Source: Axinella damicornis (lineage: Eukaryota; Porifera; Demospongiae; Axinellida; Axinellidae). From it: 64,000 bases of DNA. Shown here piece after piece: positions 51,379 to 62,806 of the stretch (the first letter of the stretch is position 1; each line of letters starts with the position of its first letter). Made by a program: the position numbers and the translations under genes. The stretch spans positions 3,286,081-3,350,080 of the forward strand of contig OZ007508.1 of the NCBI GenBank assembly GCA_963931865.1, written 5' to 3'. The notes under the pieces were generated by a model. That model did not search any database, was not told the DNA's origin, and saw nothing but the letters and a program-made list of their open reading frames with translations.

Positions 51379-51705
51379 GGTGTCTTGTTTAACCAGACTT
51401 ATTTTAATTGCATCTCAGTGCCTCCTCCACTGTGGAGTACTAGCTGTATGCCACTGCAAAACACCATGGTTACCTCAGTTGCAGCTCATATACATAGGTA
51501 GGTATAGTCGACGTCATGGGATGCATCTGCTGATCATAACCATTACATGTGCAGTACTCACAACTTCAACAATGTAGTTTCCACAGTGAATAATTATGGC
51601 AAGGACAAATTAAGACGGTATGGAAGAGAGGCAGGCTTGCAGTGCTGGTACTCCCTGTAGTGTTAGCATACAGCAGTAATGGCTATGACCTCGAACCTGC
51701 CCATA

Positions 51706-51945
51706 AATAAGCTTGTTACCTGGTGGCAAGGTTGCAACAAGGTCACCAGCCTTGTGACAACCTTGTACTTGGTCCAAACAAGCTTGTGACAACCTTGTAC
51801 TGTTAACTCCCCTACCTTGTAACAACCTGCAGATTTCAACAAGCTTGTGACAACCTTGAAAGATTGCCACTTTGGTGAACAACCTTGTGACATCCTGGTA
51901 TATACCAGTACTGTAATCTAACCTACCTTGTAACAACCCTGTACG
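51706..51945. repeat. Degenerate tandem repeat of CAAGCTTGTGACAACCTTG
   Basis: About eight imperfect copies of a 20-50 bp unit built on AACCTTGT and TTGTGACAA. No coding function was seen. Confidence 0.7.
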
Positions 51946-52069
51946 ATTTCCACCTAGCTAGCTTGGAGAACATAATGTTTGGGACACCTTTTCTACTGCA
52001 TGTCAGCACATACCTTTAAGTTATTTTCTGCACAGCTCCAACTGGATGCAGCTACTAACTGGAAAATCA

Positions 52070-52366
52070 TAAACGTGGGGACGGAAACGGGAATGGGAAC
52101 GGAAACCGGAAAACACGGAAACATGGGAACGGAAATGGAGAGTAACCTATTAAAACTTATTTACTGGAAAACATGGAAACACAGGAACGGAAACAGAGTT
52201 AAACTAATTTATTGAATAAGTTTTAATAGGTTAATTCAGTAGATTTTAATAGGTTAATTAGTTTAACTCTGTTTCCATTCCCATGTTTCCATGTTCATGT
52301 TTTCCAAGTTTACGTTCCTGTTCCCATTCACATTTCCGTTCCCGCATTTCCGTGTTTTCTAGTTGC
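52070..52366. repeat. Fold-back of GGAAACGGGAAC-type repeats
   Basis: The left half is a purine-rich array (GGAAACGGGAATGGGAACGG and similar) followed by TAACCTATTAAAAC. The right half holds the complement (GTTTTAATAGGTTA, then GTTTCCATTCCCATG and similar), making a long imperfect hairpin. Confidence 0.75.
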
Positions 52367-52567
52367 CCTATCAGCTCCCACTGAGTTATTTTCAATCCCC
52401 TTGCTAATTCAAAGTATGTTATTGGTGGGTATATCTACTCAAATATGACTCAAGTATCAGAATTCTTTCAAGGGCATGACTATCCTTCCCATCCTAATTC
52501 AAAGAATGCTGTGGGTTGCTATGGATCAAGTATATATATATGACTCAAATATCACTACTAGATTGCT

Positions 52568-53137
52568 ATGGTAAAGTATTGGTTACGTATTTCAACACAC
52601 TGGGACATCCCTCCATTATTGCAGGAAGCGTACCAGCTAAATATTTGTGAGCAGCCCAGTCAGTGGGCACAGACAGTCAAGACAGTTCTCGACAAAGCAG
52701 GGTTTTCCCATATCTGGAACAACCCAGACAGTATTCCACATGACCTATTCATTGAAAAGCTTACGCAAAGACTTTGGGACCAATATCAACAACAATGGTT
52801 AAGTAATCTGGCCACATCCAGAAAATTGAGAACATACCGTTTGTTCAAAACAAGGCTTGAATTTGAACCATACCTCAACCTCCCAAGACATATTCGTATA
52901 CAACTGGCTAGACTACGATCTAGTTCCCACTCACTAAGGATTGAAACGGGCCGATACTCCCTCCCTAAACCTACTCCACTGGAGGAACGCCTCTGTCCAA
53001 GTTGTATCGAAATTGAGGATGAAACCCATTTTCTGATCACCTGCCGGTTGTGGCGAGGTCATTACAGAGACGAACTATTTAACTGCTGCAGATCCCTCAA
53101 CAGTTCCTTTCCCCACATGAGCTCTACTGCAAGCTAA
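52568..53137 (+). pseudogene. LINE-type reverse transcriptase polyprotein, C-terminal fragment
   Basis: A 189-residue open frame ends with a Cys/His module CPSC...EDETHFLITCRLW, the usual C-terminus of non-LTR retrotransposon ORF2 proteins in invertebrates. Upstream is a helical RLRSSSHSLRIETGRY segment. No polymerase or endonuclease motifs are present, so the copy is 5'-truncated. Confidence 0.65.
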
Positions 53138-54524
53138 CATTTATTTTGCTCTCAAAGAATGTTCATATCATTTGGCTCACAGGTGTGTTTGTGTACCAAA
53201 GTTTCTTGGTAAAGCGTAAACTTTAACTTCAAGTGTGTATTTGTATGTATTTATCTGTAGTCTTGACATATGGGTCCCCCGGCCTTCCATTGTCATTAAT
53301 ATTTATATGTATATAATATCAGCTCCCACCATGAGGCTGTAACCAAATAGTTTGTTTGCATGCCGCATATACTACACTCAACTGACAGTGTGGTTGGTCT
53401 AAGCAAACTTCCCAGCCCTTGCCAGTCATTTCTGTGCTCCAGCGACAAGGTGACTGCATGCATGCCATGCGGGACATACTATTATAGCCCCATAAAACAA
53501 TGTCGAAAGTGATAATTCTGGTGACAAAGGCAATTATCAAAATAGCAGATCACATTTTGCAGTGTATATATATAGTTATAGTTATAGTCTGTGCTCCTTC
53601 GGAAGCTTTTAATGATAGTTTACAGTTAATCAAAACAACACTATGAGTGCTATAGTGGTTGTAGTGGCTGCAGCATTATATAATTGCCATGAATTATGCC
53701 ACACATAATGAATTTGGCTTCTCCACTTAGGTGAGGATGCACTGAATACCTGTATATCATACACCGTAGCCACACATGTAGCTAATAACCGATGCTGACA
53801 AGGCCTAGTCAGGCTGAAACAGACAATGTTGTTGTGAGAAATGAAACAATATTATGGTTGCTGGCTCTATGCTAATTGCTGAACGGGAAGCAAAATATGA
53901 ATTTCCAAGTAAGATATAACCGTTGCTTAGTGTTACTATTTCTCCCTGGGTTTGAGATCAAGGTCATGTCGGTAAACTAGTTTAGTCCCTCCCACTTTCA
54001 CCACTCACACACACACACATGTACACACACACACATGCAGAAATCTTAATGCAGTTTGTGGTGACTTTGCAAAATGTAAAACTACAGAAAATTATGTGGT
54101 GAAACTTTGTTACATGCTGGCTCTATGCAGTTGCATTGGCATTTTCGAACAGATGCACTAGGCTGTAGGTTTCAACTTTGGTTGCTGGAGTTACAATTCT
54201 GCATGAATCCATAAAGTAACTGTTTATAGCATGTTGGTGCCAACATGGAAACAACATTCATACAATCATGATTTTGCCGAAGTTCCTTAATAATTCTAAG
54301 GTAAATATTCATTGTATTAATTAGAACTTGGCTACAATATTCATATAGCTACCTCTGGGAACTAGCGCACATCTAAAGGCTATGTTGAGACTATAATGCT
54401 AATCAATGCAACAGACATACAATCTGTCCAATAAAGCTATGTGATGCAGTTCTAGCAAGGGAGTGGTACAACTGGGATGGAAAATAGCTACTGAATAAAA
54501 CTAACACCATCTGCAAGCCCTTGA
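53138..54524. other. Intergenic, nothing recognised
   Basis: AT-rich DNA with a short CA run near 54005-54035. No gene or element ends were defined. Confidence 0.55.
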
Positions 54525-55445
54525 TCATTTCACATAAAGTTCCATGAGCTGTATTGGAGAATCACTAGCTTGAAACCCGCTATTATTGCAGATCCTGACC
54601 TCAATGTTATCGGTTGTGGGCAGAGACAGCTGTATGTTGAACCACGGTGGTAAGTTGAAGGTGCAGCAGGTGCTAGTGGGACCACACCCCTGTCCATCCC
54701 ACAGGGGGTCACCGTTTGGCCAGAAAGTAACAGGTCCACTCATAGCCTGAGTTAGGCCAGACTCACAGAAATAGTTCTGGGCCACAAACGAGGGAACACG
54801 GCTTCCAGCAGTGCTCCCAATGATGCAGGGGCATCTATTGGCAGCACTTTGTTCATCAACACCAGCAGCAAAGGTCCAGATGTGTTGGCGGGGGGAACCA
54901 CGTGTCACACTAATTCCATTGACATAGTTAGTATCAATTGTCTCACCGTCGGCATTGAATGCATTTGGAAAGCCTATCTGGTAGCCAGTCATCCTCCCGC
55001 ACACCTGGCTGTACGGCTCACTACTAGTGGTGTAATTGAGTCCCTGACAGCCACCACTGGAGGATGTTCTCCCGCACACCCTGTGTGGGGTGGTGATCTC
55101 CTGCCACACAGAGGGACACTGCTGGGAGGGGTCAGACATGTTGAGGTAGGCTAAACGTCTCCAGCCAGTTGACCCACCACAGGAGTATCCGGTTGGAGGC
55201 TGTGTCTGGTTGGCTTGCAGGAGGGGTACTACTGACTCTCGGATCAGTGTTCGGGTAGCATTTTTGACCTCATTCCTCACTCTCTCTTGTTCCATAGAGG
55301 TGCAGGTCTGGCTGCCATCTCCTTCGGAGATTTGACCTTGGTAGGAGAGGGGGAGGGTGGTGTTGGTTCCCTGGGCAACAGTTGGCTCAGGTAGGAAAAT
55401 ATAACCAGCTAGAGCTACGCAGATTAAACTCACAAGAGTTTCCAT
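54525..55445 (-). CDS. Secreted Cys-rich protein of the GWRR/AYLNMSDPSQQCP family
   Basis: Single-exon, 306 residues from the ATG at 55445. An in-frame ATG seven codons upstream at 55466 is possible, but the chosen one starts a clean signal peptide (METLVSLICVALAGYIFL). The mature part has CGGSTGWRRLAYLNMSDP, RVCGR, TGYQIGFPNAF, PRQHIWTFAAG, FWPNGDPLWDGQGC, TCCTFNLPPWF and ends PIQLMELYVK. I recall this motif series from large families of uncharacterised extracellular proteins in sponges and cnidarians, often behind a fibrinogen-like start. The function is unknown. A recognition or matrix role is inference. Confidence 0.85.
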   Translation of the reverse strand: METLVSLICVALAGYIFLPEPTVAQGTNTTLPLSYQGQISEGDGSQTCTSMEQERVRNEVKNATRTLIRESVVPLLQANQTQPPTGYSCGGSTGWRRLAYLNMSDPSQQCPSVWQEITTPHRVCGRTSSSGGCQGLNYTTSSEPYSQVCGRMTGYQIGFPNAFNADGETIDTNYVNGISVTRGSPRQHIWTFAAGVDEQSAANRCPCIIGSTAGSRVPSFVAQNYFCESGLTQAMSGPVTFWPNGDPLWDGQGCGPTSTCCTFNLPPWFNIQLSLPTTDNIEVRICNNSGFQASDSPIQLMELYVK

Positions 55446-55766
55446 AATGTCTGGTGTCCGCAACATCTGGCAGCTAGCTATAGCTATCTAGTTACTAGTT
55501 CAGTCTGTGAATACTGTATACTCTGACCTGAGGAATTTACTACTCAGGAAGTGCATGGCACCAATATTACTGTCAAGAACAATTTTATTCATGTTCTAAA
55601 CACCAATATATTCGTGCATGAAGTGCAGCAGGGTAAACAGCTAGGTATAGTGGGTTACTACCATTGCACATGGTAACTAGCTAGCTAGCTACTTGTGGAT
55701 CGTCCAGAATCATGTCCAGCTAATGCCACATTGGAACATCCTGACATTGCTTGGTGGTGGTGGTGG

Positions 55767-55798
<32 letters not shown>

Positions 55799-56034
55799 TC
55801 AGCTATGTGTAGGTGCATGTGTCTGAAGGGGAGAGTGTTATTATTGTAACGTCTAGTAGCCAGATCCTTGAGTGTCATGCTACTGTGCTCAGCAATTATC
55901 GTCTTCACCCAAGATCTAATTGCTATCGAATATCTAGTAGCTAGGTTCCTTTGTAGTTGTACTTTTAGGTCAAGCTAGCTACCCATTATTAGATACAGTA
56001 GCTGTGGTTGTAACTTATTCAACGGTTTATTCTA
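55446..56034. other. Intergenic with GGT/poly-G tract
   Basis: Promoter side of the secreted-protein gene. It contains (GGT)n running into a poly-G tract at about 55753-55796. Nothing else was recognised. Confidence 0.55.
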
Positions 56035-56430
56035 TCACATCCCTACCTTAAGTTGTTTCCGGCTATTCTGCTGTGCACATACATCTTGATACATTATAAC
56101 TCTTGCAATCACATTGTACGTTTTAGTAGCTAAGTAGCTACCTAAATTCATCGAATTGTGGAATGTGGCATTACAAACAAAACCATAGTTCTTGAGTGGG
56201 TGGTGACTGCATGCACTTAATAGTTTCACCTCAGATCTTCCAAAAAAGACTCCAACAGTGTCACACTTGGTAAACCATTGCCATGTGCCCTCGTAGTGAG
56301 GGCAATGTTTTGTGTGTAGTTGCATGAATTGCTCTTCTTTAGGTCCACATGTGTTTATAAGGTGTCCTATACTGAGATAGAGACATGGTTCATCAACTTG
56401 TGGAACCACATACCCGATGGGAGCTGCCAA
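56035..56430 (-). other. Open frame of 131 codons, possible exon or gene fragment
   Basis: Cys- and His-containing frame (LHTKHCPHYEGTWQWF and CDTVGVFFGRSEVKLL). A diverged and broken relative lies on the same strand near 62470-62560, so the stretch is at least a repeated sequence. No start signal or splice partner could be fixed. It may be an exon of a lost gene or chance. Confidence 0.3.
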
Positions 56431-56784
56431 GGCTATGATTGAGGTACATATGTGGGGAGCATGTGGTATGATTGTGTGGTGAGATTTACCCCATTTTGCT
56501 CACCATAGTATTAACTAACTTTAAGGCAACCCTGCGTAATATGTGAGAATGTATGTTGGGTGCGACTGTGTACTGAACTATATATCATCCCTACCCTGCT
56601 CTCCTATGTTTTTGCCGTTCTGGTATCCCTACATCTCGTTACATCTTTTACTCTCATTCAAGTAATTGTTTCACACCATGCATATTATAAAGCAATAACG
56701 GAAGTACACCAATGAATGAATTCTAAGTTCTTATCAACGTCACTGTACAGAAGCAGCAGTTAACACATGCATATGTGCTTATGG

Positions 56785-57358
56785 TCAAAACTTGCATAAC
56801 TTGTACATCTGGCTGGAAACACTAGCATTGGTTTGGATTTTGTAGTATCCAGTTGGAATCAAACTGTCAAAAGCGAAAAGTGCTAGATCATCACAAGCTG
56901 AGGGATAGTAGTCAAGTTGTATGTTTGCCATCCCTACCAATGTGGATTCCCCTTGTTCCCCAATGTGCAACCGTGGAGGAACTTTCCTGGACGTGAGTTT
57001 CTCCCTAAGAACTTGAATCTCCTCCTTCAGGACTTGAGTCTCCTTCCCCATTTCCTCAATGACTGCCTTTAGGGTGAGCACAGTCTCAATGAGGTCCTGA
57101 CTGACTGTCTTAGTGTACTGCTGGCCATCACCAGAAGCTGCACCTGGTTACAAGGTTAGGAGGTACTTGCATAAAAATATAAGTAATAGCTTGCAAATTC
57201 CTTGTCCTTAGTTTAGTGTAGCTCTAAACAGGTATGTACCTAAACAAAGAGAGGGGGGACTGGTAGATAATTGCTAAGGACATCATGCACTAACCTTTTT
57301 GGGCCATACTGCTCCCTGTAAGATACAGCAGAGACAGAATAACCAGTAGCTTTGTCAT
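56785..57358 (-). CDS. Small secreted coiled-coil protein, two exons
   Basis: Exon 1 (57295-57358) encodes MTKLLVILSLLYLTGSSMAQ, a signal peptide, and ends in phase 1 at a GTTAGT donor. Exon 2 (56785-57143) follows an AG at 57144-57145 and gives a heptad-like helix (LIETVLTLKAVIEEMGKE, LKEEIQVLREKL). A C-terminal part follows with SACDDL and DSLIPTGYYKIQ, resembling the opening of fibrinogen-like ectodomains (SC...P..PSGYYWI). The total is 140 residues. The frame stops 35 residues after that cysteine, so the protein is either a short form or a gene truncated before the GW-RVAYL part. Confidence 0.7.
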
Positions 57359-57503
57359 TGTGAATAAGCCAGTTGCAAATTAGCCACGAACTATCTACCT
57401 ACAGATCCAGTTGAACTAGAGCTGAATACGTTATCAGATACCTACACTGTCATTCATGCAAGGAATGCAGTTAAAATATTAAGCGAGACCTCCCACTACA
57501 ACC

Positions 57504-58039
57504 AGTGGCGTAGCCAGGAATGTAGAATTGGGCGGGCACTATATTATATAGGGGCTGATATGCACGCTGCCGAAGGCAGTGCATAGAGGCGCGTAGCGCC
57601 GATCAGTCCGCGCGAAGCGCGGAAAAATTTTTTCACCTTCATTTTTCAGTTATCAGGATGGGCTCTCGTGGCACCTTCGTGCTTTGCACTGCGCGTTCCA
57701 GATGTATGAGGATCGATGTTGCAGAGAGACGTTCTGGTGGAGGCCCATCTATCGACAGCACGTCTGTCGACAGGTCAGTCAGTGCCTATGATGTAGCTCG
57801 GGCTCTGATCCACTTCCGATCCTGAGATGCGCGAGTTAACTGAGAAGCCTTATTGATAGCACTGAGTTTGCTCTACAAAACTGATTATGGGATTTAGATT
57901 CATGAATATTGACTTGCTGTGCTGTGAAAACAATCAGGACTATGAATACGTAAGATAGGCTGTGTGGCTTCCCACTGCGCGTGCGAAGAACAATATAGGA
58001 TTGGCCGGCCCAGGCCCGCCCTTGGCTACGCCACTGAGT
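57504..58039. mobile_element. hAT-like MITE, CAGTGGCGTAGCCAG ends
   Basis: The ends AGTGGCGTAGCCAG and GGCTACGCCACT are inverted. The exact 8-bp target duplication CTACAACC flanks it (57496-57503 and 58040-58047). No transposase frame is present. A diverged relative is at 63246-63645. Confidence 0.85.
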
Positions 58040-58127
58040 CTACAACCACCGCATTCTTTTAATTAGCATGGGAAGTATAGTCACGCACTATCTTTCCCCC
58101 ATATGCTAACTCGAAATATTTGCCCAT

Positions 58128-58130
<3 letters not shown>

Positions 58131-58158
<28 letters not shown>
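58131..58158. repeat. Poly-G tract
   Basis: Homopolymer run of about 28 G. Confidence 0.9.
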
Positions 58159-58159
<1 letters not shown>

Positions 58160-58379
58160 TAATGTACAGTCACTCTGCAAGCGACCGTACTTTACTGGTA
58201 CTGCCACTCTCTTCTCTGGCAACACAAAGGCTCAATCAGTTGTCATTCCACCCAGGCCCGTAGGAAGCAATGTTAGTTTGGTCAGGCGGAGAGCGCTTTG
58301 CATATTGGAGCGATTAAATCGTGGCGGCGCAATGGCATGGCGCGCGCAGCGCGCCAACCGAGAAGCGTAGCAAGCGCGC

Positions 58380-58730
<351 letters not shown>

Positions 58731-59225
58731 GAATGCAGAACATTATGGGGCGAGCCTGAGCGAGTACATGCAGGTGCTGCATGTGTGAATGTGCATGGAG
58801 CAGTTGCATGTGCATGTCATCAGAATGTGAGTCTGACGGAGAGTTAGCGAAGGACACAGAATGTTGATCACACATGAAAGTTATGACCGCACTAATATTT
58901 CGTGCACTTGAAGCAGTTACTGAGTTAGTCTCCCAGGCCAGCCTCTCGCCACACCCACTGCTGAAGCAGTCTGGCAGGTAGGTCCAGGAGTGGTCTCTGT
59001 TAGCCACTTACCGCCCCGCTATAGTCTCCATCCTTGCAAGGCCTTGTTGAGGTAAAGTGGTAGACTGTTCATAGTTCGCGTCTCAGATCAGTTAGACCGG
59101 CGCGACATCAACGCACGAGCATGCAGGAAGTGAACTCAGGTTGGAAATAACGCATGACGCAAAACACGCAAAATACGACCAGGAAGTGATTTACGGCACG
59201 ACGTACGATACATACATATATTTGG
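58731..59225 (-). repeat. Complex repeat, copy 1 (inverted orientation)
   Basis: Runs from ATGCAGAACATTATGGGGCG to the TACGGCACGACGTACGAT segment. It is the reverse complement of 59860-60530 with indels, and related to 60620-61320. Confidence 0.8.
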
Positions 59226-59860
59226 GGCGAGCCTGAGCGAGCCCCACATAGACGAGTTTGCTGTGAATTTTCCATATATTTATCGAGGGGCAACCGCACT
59301 CCTGGTAGCCGCGTTGCAACCGGTTGCAGCTCGACGATAGCGCATAGGTATTGCAACACATTCCAATTAACGCACATGCCACGTGAGGACCATGAGCGCT
59401 CGCGTCTCGTCGATCGATTGAGCTGAGTCAGCAGTGGCGCCCAAGGAGATCGAGAAGACAAGAAACTTGTTATACAGCGCTCACAACTTCGCCAGCACGG
59501 TGAGTTTTGGCAGGTAAGCGTCAGTGAACGGCAGAAACTTCGCGTGCCTTTCCTAAGAAAGGTACTGCCACCGGAAGTCGGAGAGAGCGCTCGAGCAATG
59601 GCGTCCACGGCGAGACAAAAGCGCTCATATCTCCACCACCAAGGTGAGTTTCAGCACCAAAATTGTACGGTTGGGACAGTGCATGATAGCGATCATGAAG
59701 GTGTAGTCAGAATCTTCGTAGGCCATTCCTATCACTCGACCGAATTAGTTATATTATATTATTGGGGCGAGCGTGAGCGAGCCCCACATAGACGAGTTCA
59801 ATGTGAATTTTCTTTATTTCTATATTTCTATATATATTTCTATATATATATATATATATA
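59226..59860. repeat. Centre of the large inverted repeat, with GGGGCGAGC-TGAGCGAGCCCC motifs
   Basis: Contains two copies of the palindrome-like GGGGCGAGC..GAGCGAGCCCC followed by ACATAGACGAG (59224 and 59763). The sequence at 59286-59745 is a relative of 12198-12620 (GAGGGGCAAC.GCACTCCTGG, GCATGATAGCGATCATGA). Confidence 0.7.
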
Positions 59861-60530
59861 TATCGTACGTCGTGCCGTAAATCACTTCCTGCTCGTATTT
59901 TGCGTGTTCTTGCGTCATGCGTTATTTCCAAACTGAGTTCACTTCCTGCTCGTGCGTTGATATCGTCCAACTGCGAGACGCGAACTATGAACAGTCTACC
60001 TCAACAAGGCCTTGCAAGGATGGAGACTATAGTGGGGCGGTGAGTGGCTAAAGCATTTCATGAAGACGGGGAGAGCGCTTCAGTGAGACCAAGGGAGGTG
60101 ATCCTCCTTGAACTCACAATCCCCTATAACTCGCCGGAGTCCCGTTCAAATGCTAAGCCATGCAACTGCTCAGAGGATGGGAAGTTGACTGCCCTGCACA
60201 CGGTAACACTAAACTCACTGTGACCAGTCATGACAGATCTGGCATCAGCAGAGAACGAGGAAGTCATCCTCGGTGGCAAAAACAGAGACAGAGACCGCTC
60301 CTGGACCTACCTGCCAGACTGCTTCAACGCTGTGAACTGCATGCGCGAGTGTCATAACTTCTGGTGTGATCTGTGTCGTTAAGTTGTGTTATGCTCCCCG
60401 TCAGACTCACATTCTGATGCACATGCAACTGCTCCATGCACATTCAGCACAATGTCATGCAACTGTTCCATGCAAATTCAGCACCTGCATGTACTCGCTC
60501 ACGCTCGCCCCACAATGTCCTGCATTCCCC
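59861..60530 (+). repeat. Complex repeat, copy 2
   Basis: Begins ATCGTACGTCGTGCCGTAAA and ends at CGCTCGCCCCACAATGTCCTG. The segment 60083-60157 reads VRPREVILLELTIPYN in one frame, like host-type ORFs found next to invertebrate LINEs, but it is broken on both sides. Confidence 0.75.
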
Positions 60531-60608
60531 TAGTATTAGATTATATTAGATTATATTACATTACGCGGCACAATTTTTCCTATACCAGGAGTGTAATTAT
60601 TTATTTCT

Positions 60609-61372
60609 TTATATATATCTATCGTACGTCGTGCCGTAAATCACTTCCTGCTCGTATTTTGCGTGTCATTGCGTCATGCGTTAATTCAAACCACAAGCGA
60701 ACTCACCATTGCAACGTCCGAAACGACTGAGACACGAACTGAACGGTCTACCTCAACAAGGATGGAGACTATAGCGCGCGGTGAGGGGCTAAAGCATTTC
60801 ATGAAGACGGGGAGAGTGCTTCAAGCGATCTCATGTCCTGCATGCAGAGCACATCATGGTGCTAGCTAGCTAGCATGCATGCAGGCTTTACTGCATGCAT
60901 AGCTATATTAAAACCATCACGGTGTGTTAGACTGCTGCTTCAGCTATTGCCAGAGGATGGGAACTTGACTGGCCAGTCATGACAGATCTGGCATCAGCAG
61001 AGAATGAGAAAGTCGCCCTCCGGTGGCGACAACAAAGACAGAGAGCTCTCCTGGACCTACCTAGCTACCAGAGTACTGCTTCGGCTAACCTGATTCACAG
61101 TTGCTGTGAAGTGCACGGGTGTATTTTTAGTGTCATAACTTCTGGTGTGATCTGTGTCCTTAAGTTGTACTATGCTCTGCGTCACACTCTGATGACATGC
61201 ACTGACAGTCATGCACATGCATCCGCTCCATGTAGGAACACATGCGCTCCATGCACATTCGACAACTGTACTCACTCAGGCTCGCCCCACAATGTTCTGC
61301 ATTCGTCTAGTATAGAAAATTTACAGCAAACTCGTCTATGTGGGGCTCGCTCAGGCTCGCCCCAATGAGCTT
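60609..61372 (+). repeat. Complex repeat, copy 3
   Basis: Direct repeat of copy 2: the same ATCGTACGTCGTGCC start, TCTACCTCAACAAGG, CAGTCATGACAGATCTGGCA, and the end with GTGGGGCTCGCTCAGGCTCG. Internal deletions differ. Confidence 0.75.
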
Positions 61373-61504
61373 CAACGAAAAGATTAGAAGAGCTTTTATT
61401 TTGTGCAGAAACCAAACTCAAGCATTTTGCCAAAGCATAGGAAGCAGAAATAATATTCCTATACCATCTATAATGGCTGATCGAAGCTCGAACTTTCATT
61501 GTTG

Positions 61505-61825
61505 AAGCTCATTAAATATGCACGTGGCCTTTGACATCTGCTGACTCGAGGTAAGACATGAAACAATAGGCTAGCCTCGTTCCCAGGCCCCGCCCAGCTA
61601 TTTTTGTTCGCGCGTGGGAGAGCCTGGGAACGAGGCTAACAATAGACTAAGCAAGCAACTTTTAGCGAGTGAATAACCATGTTTAGCTTCTGTCCTACAC
61701 TGCAAAGGGCTGAAAAATGAATTTTGGTTCGTGTCCGTGTCCGTGTCGCGTCCGTGTCCGCGTCCGCGTCCGTGTCCGCGTCCGACCGTATCCGCCTTTT
61801 CCACTTGCCCGTCCGATAGGGGGTC
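61505..61825. repeat. Inverted duplicate B of the hexamer region, with a MITE inserted
   Basis: Reverse complement of 58380-58730. The palindromic MITE at 61570-61637 interrupts it, and copy A lacks the MITE, so copy A shows the empty site. Confidence 0.8.
61570..61637. mobile_element. Palindromic MITE with exact 8-bp target duplication
   Basis: AACAATAG flanks both ends (61562-61569 and 61638-61645). The inverted duplicate at ~58660 lacks the insert. Confidence 0.92.
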
Positions 61826-62300
61826 TGGGGGCCCTCCCCCAGGAAAATTTTGAATTTTAGACCTTTTTGAGATCGTTTCTGGTGCAATCTTGGGATGAAA
61901 CTGCAAGATTCAACAACTTGCTAGCCAGACTGAGCATATTATTGGTCCGGCGGCCGCCGCACCTGCCGCACCTACTCCTACGGCCCTGCCACCTCCAACT
62001 CCGGTACGAAGATAAAGTCCCATCCATCTCCCTCTCTCCCCTTCTCTTTTCCTCCCTCTCTCTCTCTCTCTCTCTCTCTTATCCCTCCCTACCTCCCTCA
62101 CCCCTCCCTTCCCTCCCTAATCTATCCATCCACCCTCCTCCCTCCCTCCCTCCCTCCCTCCCTCCCTCCTTTTCCCCCCTCCATCTCTCATTACGTATAC
62201 CCTCCCTCTCCCCAATCCCTCATCTCTTTGTTGCACATTGTAGGGTAAGCATGCGACCATCAGCATGATCGCATCCTCTCATGATCACTATGGAAACAGG
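61826..62300. other. Pyrimidine-rich spacer
   Basis: CT-rich, with (CT)n near 62055-62080 and a (CCCT)n run near 62137-62170. A minus-strand frame with a Gly/Ala-rich hydrophobic stretch near 61930-62010 has no further support. Confidence 0.5.
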
Positions 62301-62331
62301 TTTTCAAGTTAATTCACAGTAAGGAAATGTG

Positions 62332-62335
<4 letters not shown>

Positions 62336-62368
<33 letters not shown>
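62336..62368. repeat. (TG)n microsatellite
   Basis: TG dinucleotide run. Confidence 0.9.
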
Positions 62369-62370
<2 letters not shown>

Positions 62371-62602
62371 TGTGCATATGTGCGTGTGTCATGATATGAG
62401 TAGTGAGGGCGTGTATCAGTATGAAGCTGTGAGAGTAACAGTGTGTGTGTGAACATTTTCTCTGAATCAACAATTTTCACTCCAACAGTTTGGTATGCCA
62501 TTGTCATGTGCCTTCTTATTATATAGCTAGTGAGGGCAATATTTTGTGTGTAGTATGTTGAATGAGCTATTGATCTTGTTCTTCATGTCCTCGGGTTTGT
62601 TT

Positions 62603-62656
62603 TGTCATCCCGTACCAGATGGGAACTTGTCATCCCGTACCAGATGGGAACTTGTC
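62603..62656. repeat. 27-bp direct duplication
   Basis: CATCCCGTACCAGATGGGAA and neighbours occur twice in a row. Confidence 0.85.
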
Positions 62657-62689
62657 ATGGCTGGTATTTATGCGTGTGAGTGTATGTGT

Positions 62690-62745
62690 ATGTGTATGTG
62701 TGTGTGTGTGTGGCGTGTGTGCGTATGTGTGTGTGTGTCACAGTG
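62690..62745. repeat. (TG)n-rich microsatellite
   Basis: Interrupted TG repeat. The Cys/Val frames over it are artefacts. Confidence 0.85.
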
Positions 62746-62806
62746 TGAGTGTGAGGAGGGGTATGAGTGGGGAAGGTAGACTTCAACCCAGTATAAGAAA
62801 GAAGTG

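Noticed and set aside
51706..51945. CRISPR-like spacing of repeats
   Set aside because: The units are degenerate, of uneven length and in an animal genome. It is a minisatellite.
61910..62101. Gly/Ala-rich hydrophobic minus-strand frame
   Set aside because: No start, splice or homology support, in a low-complexity region.
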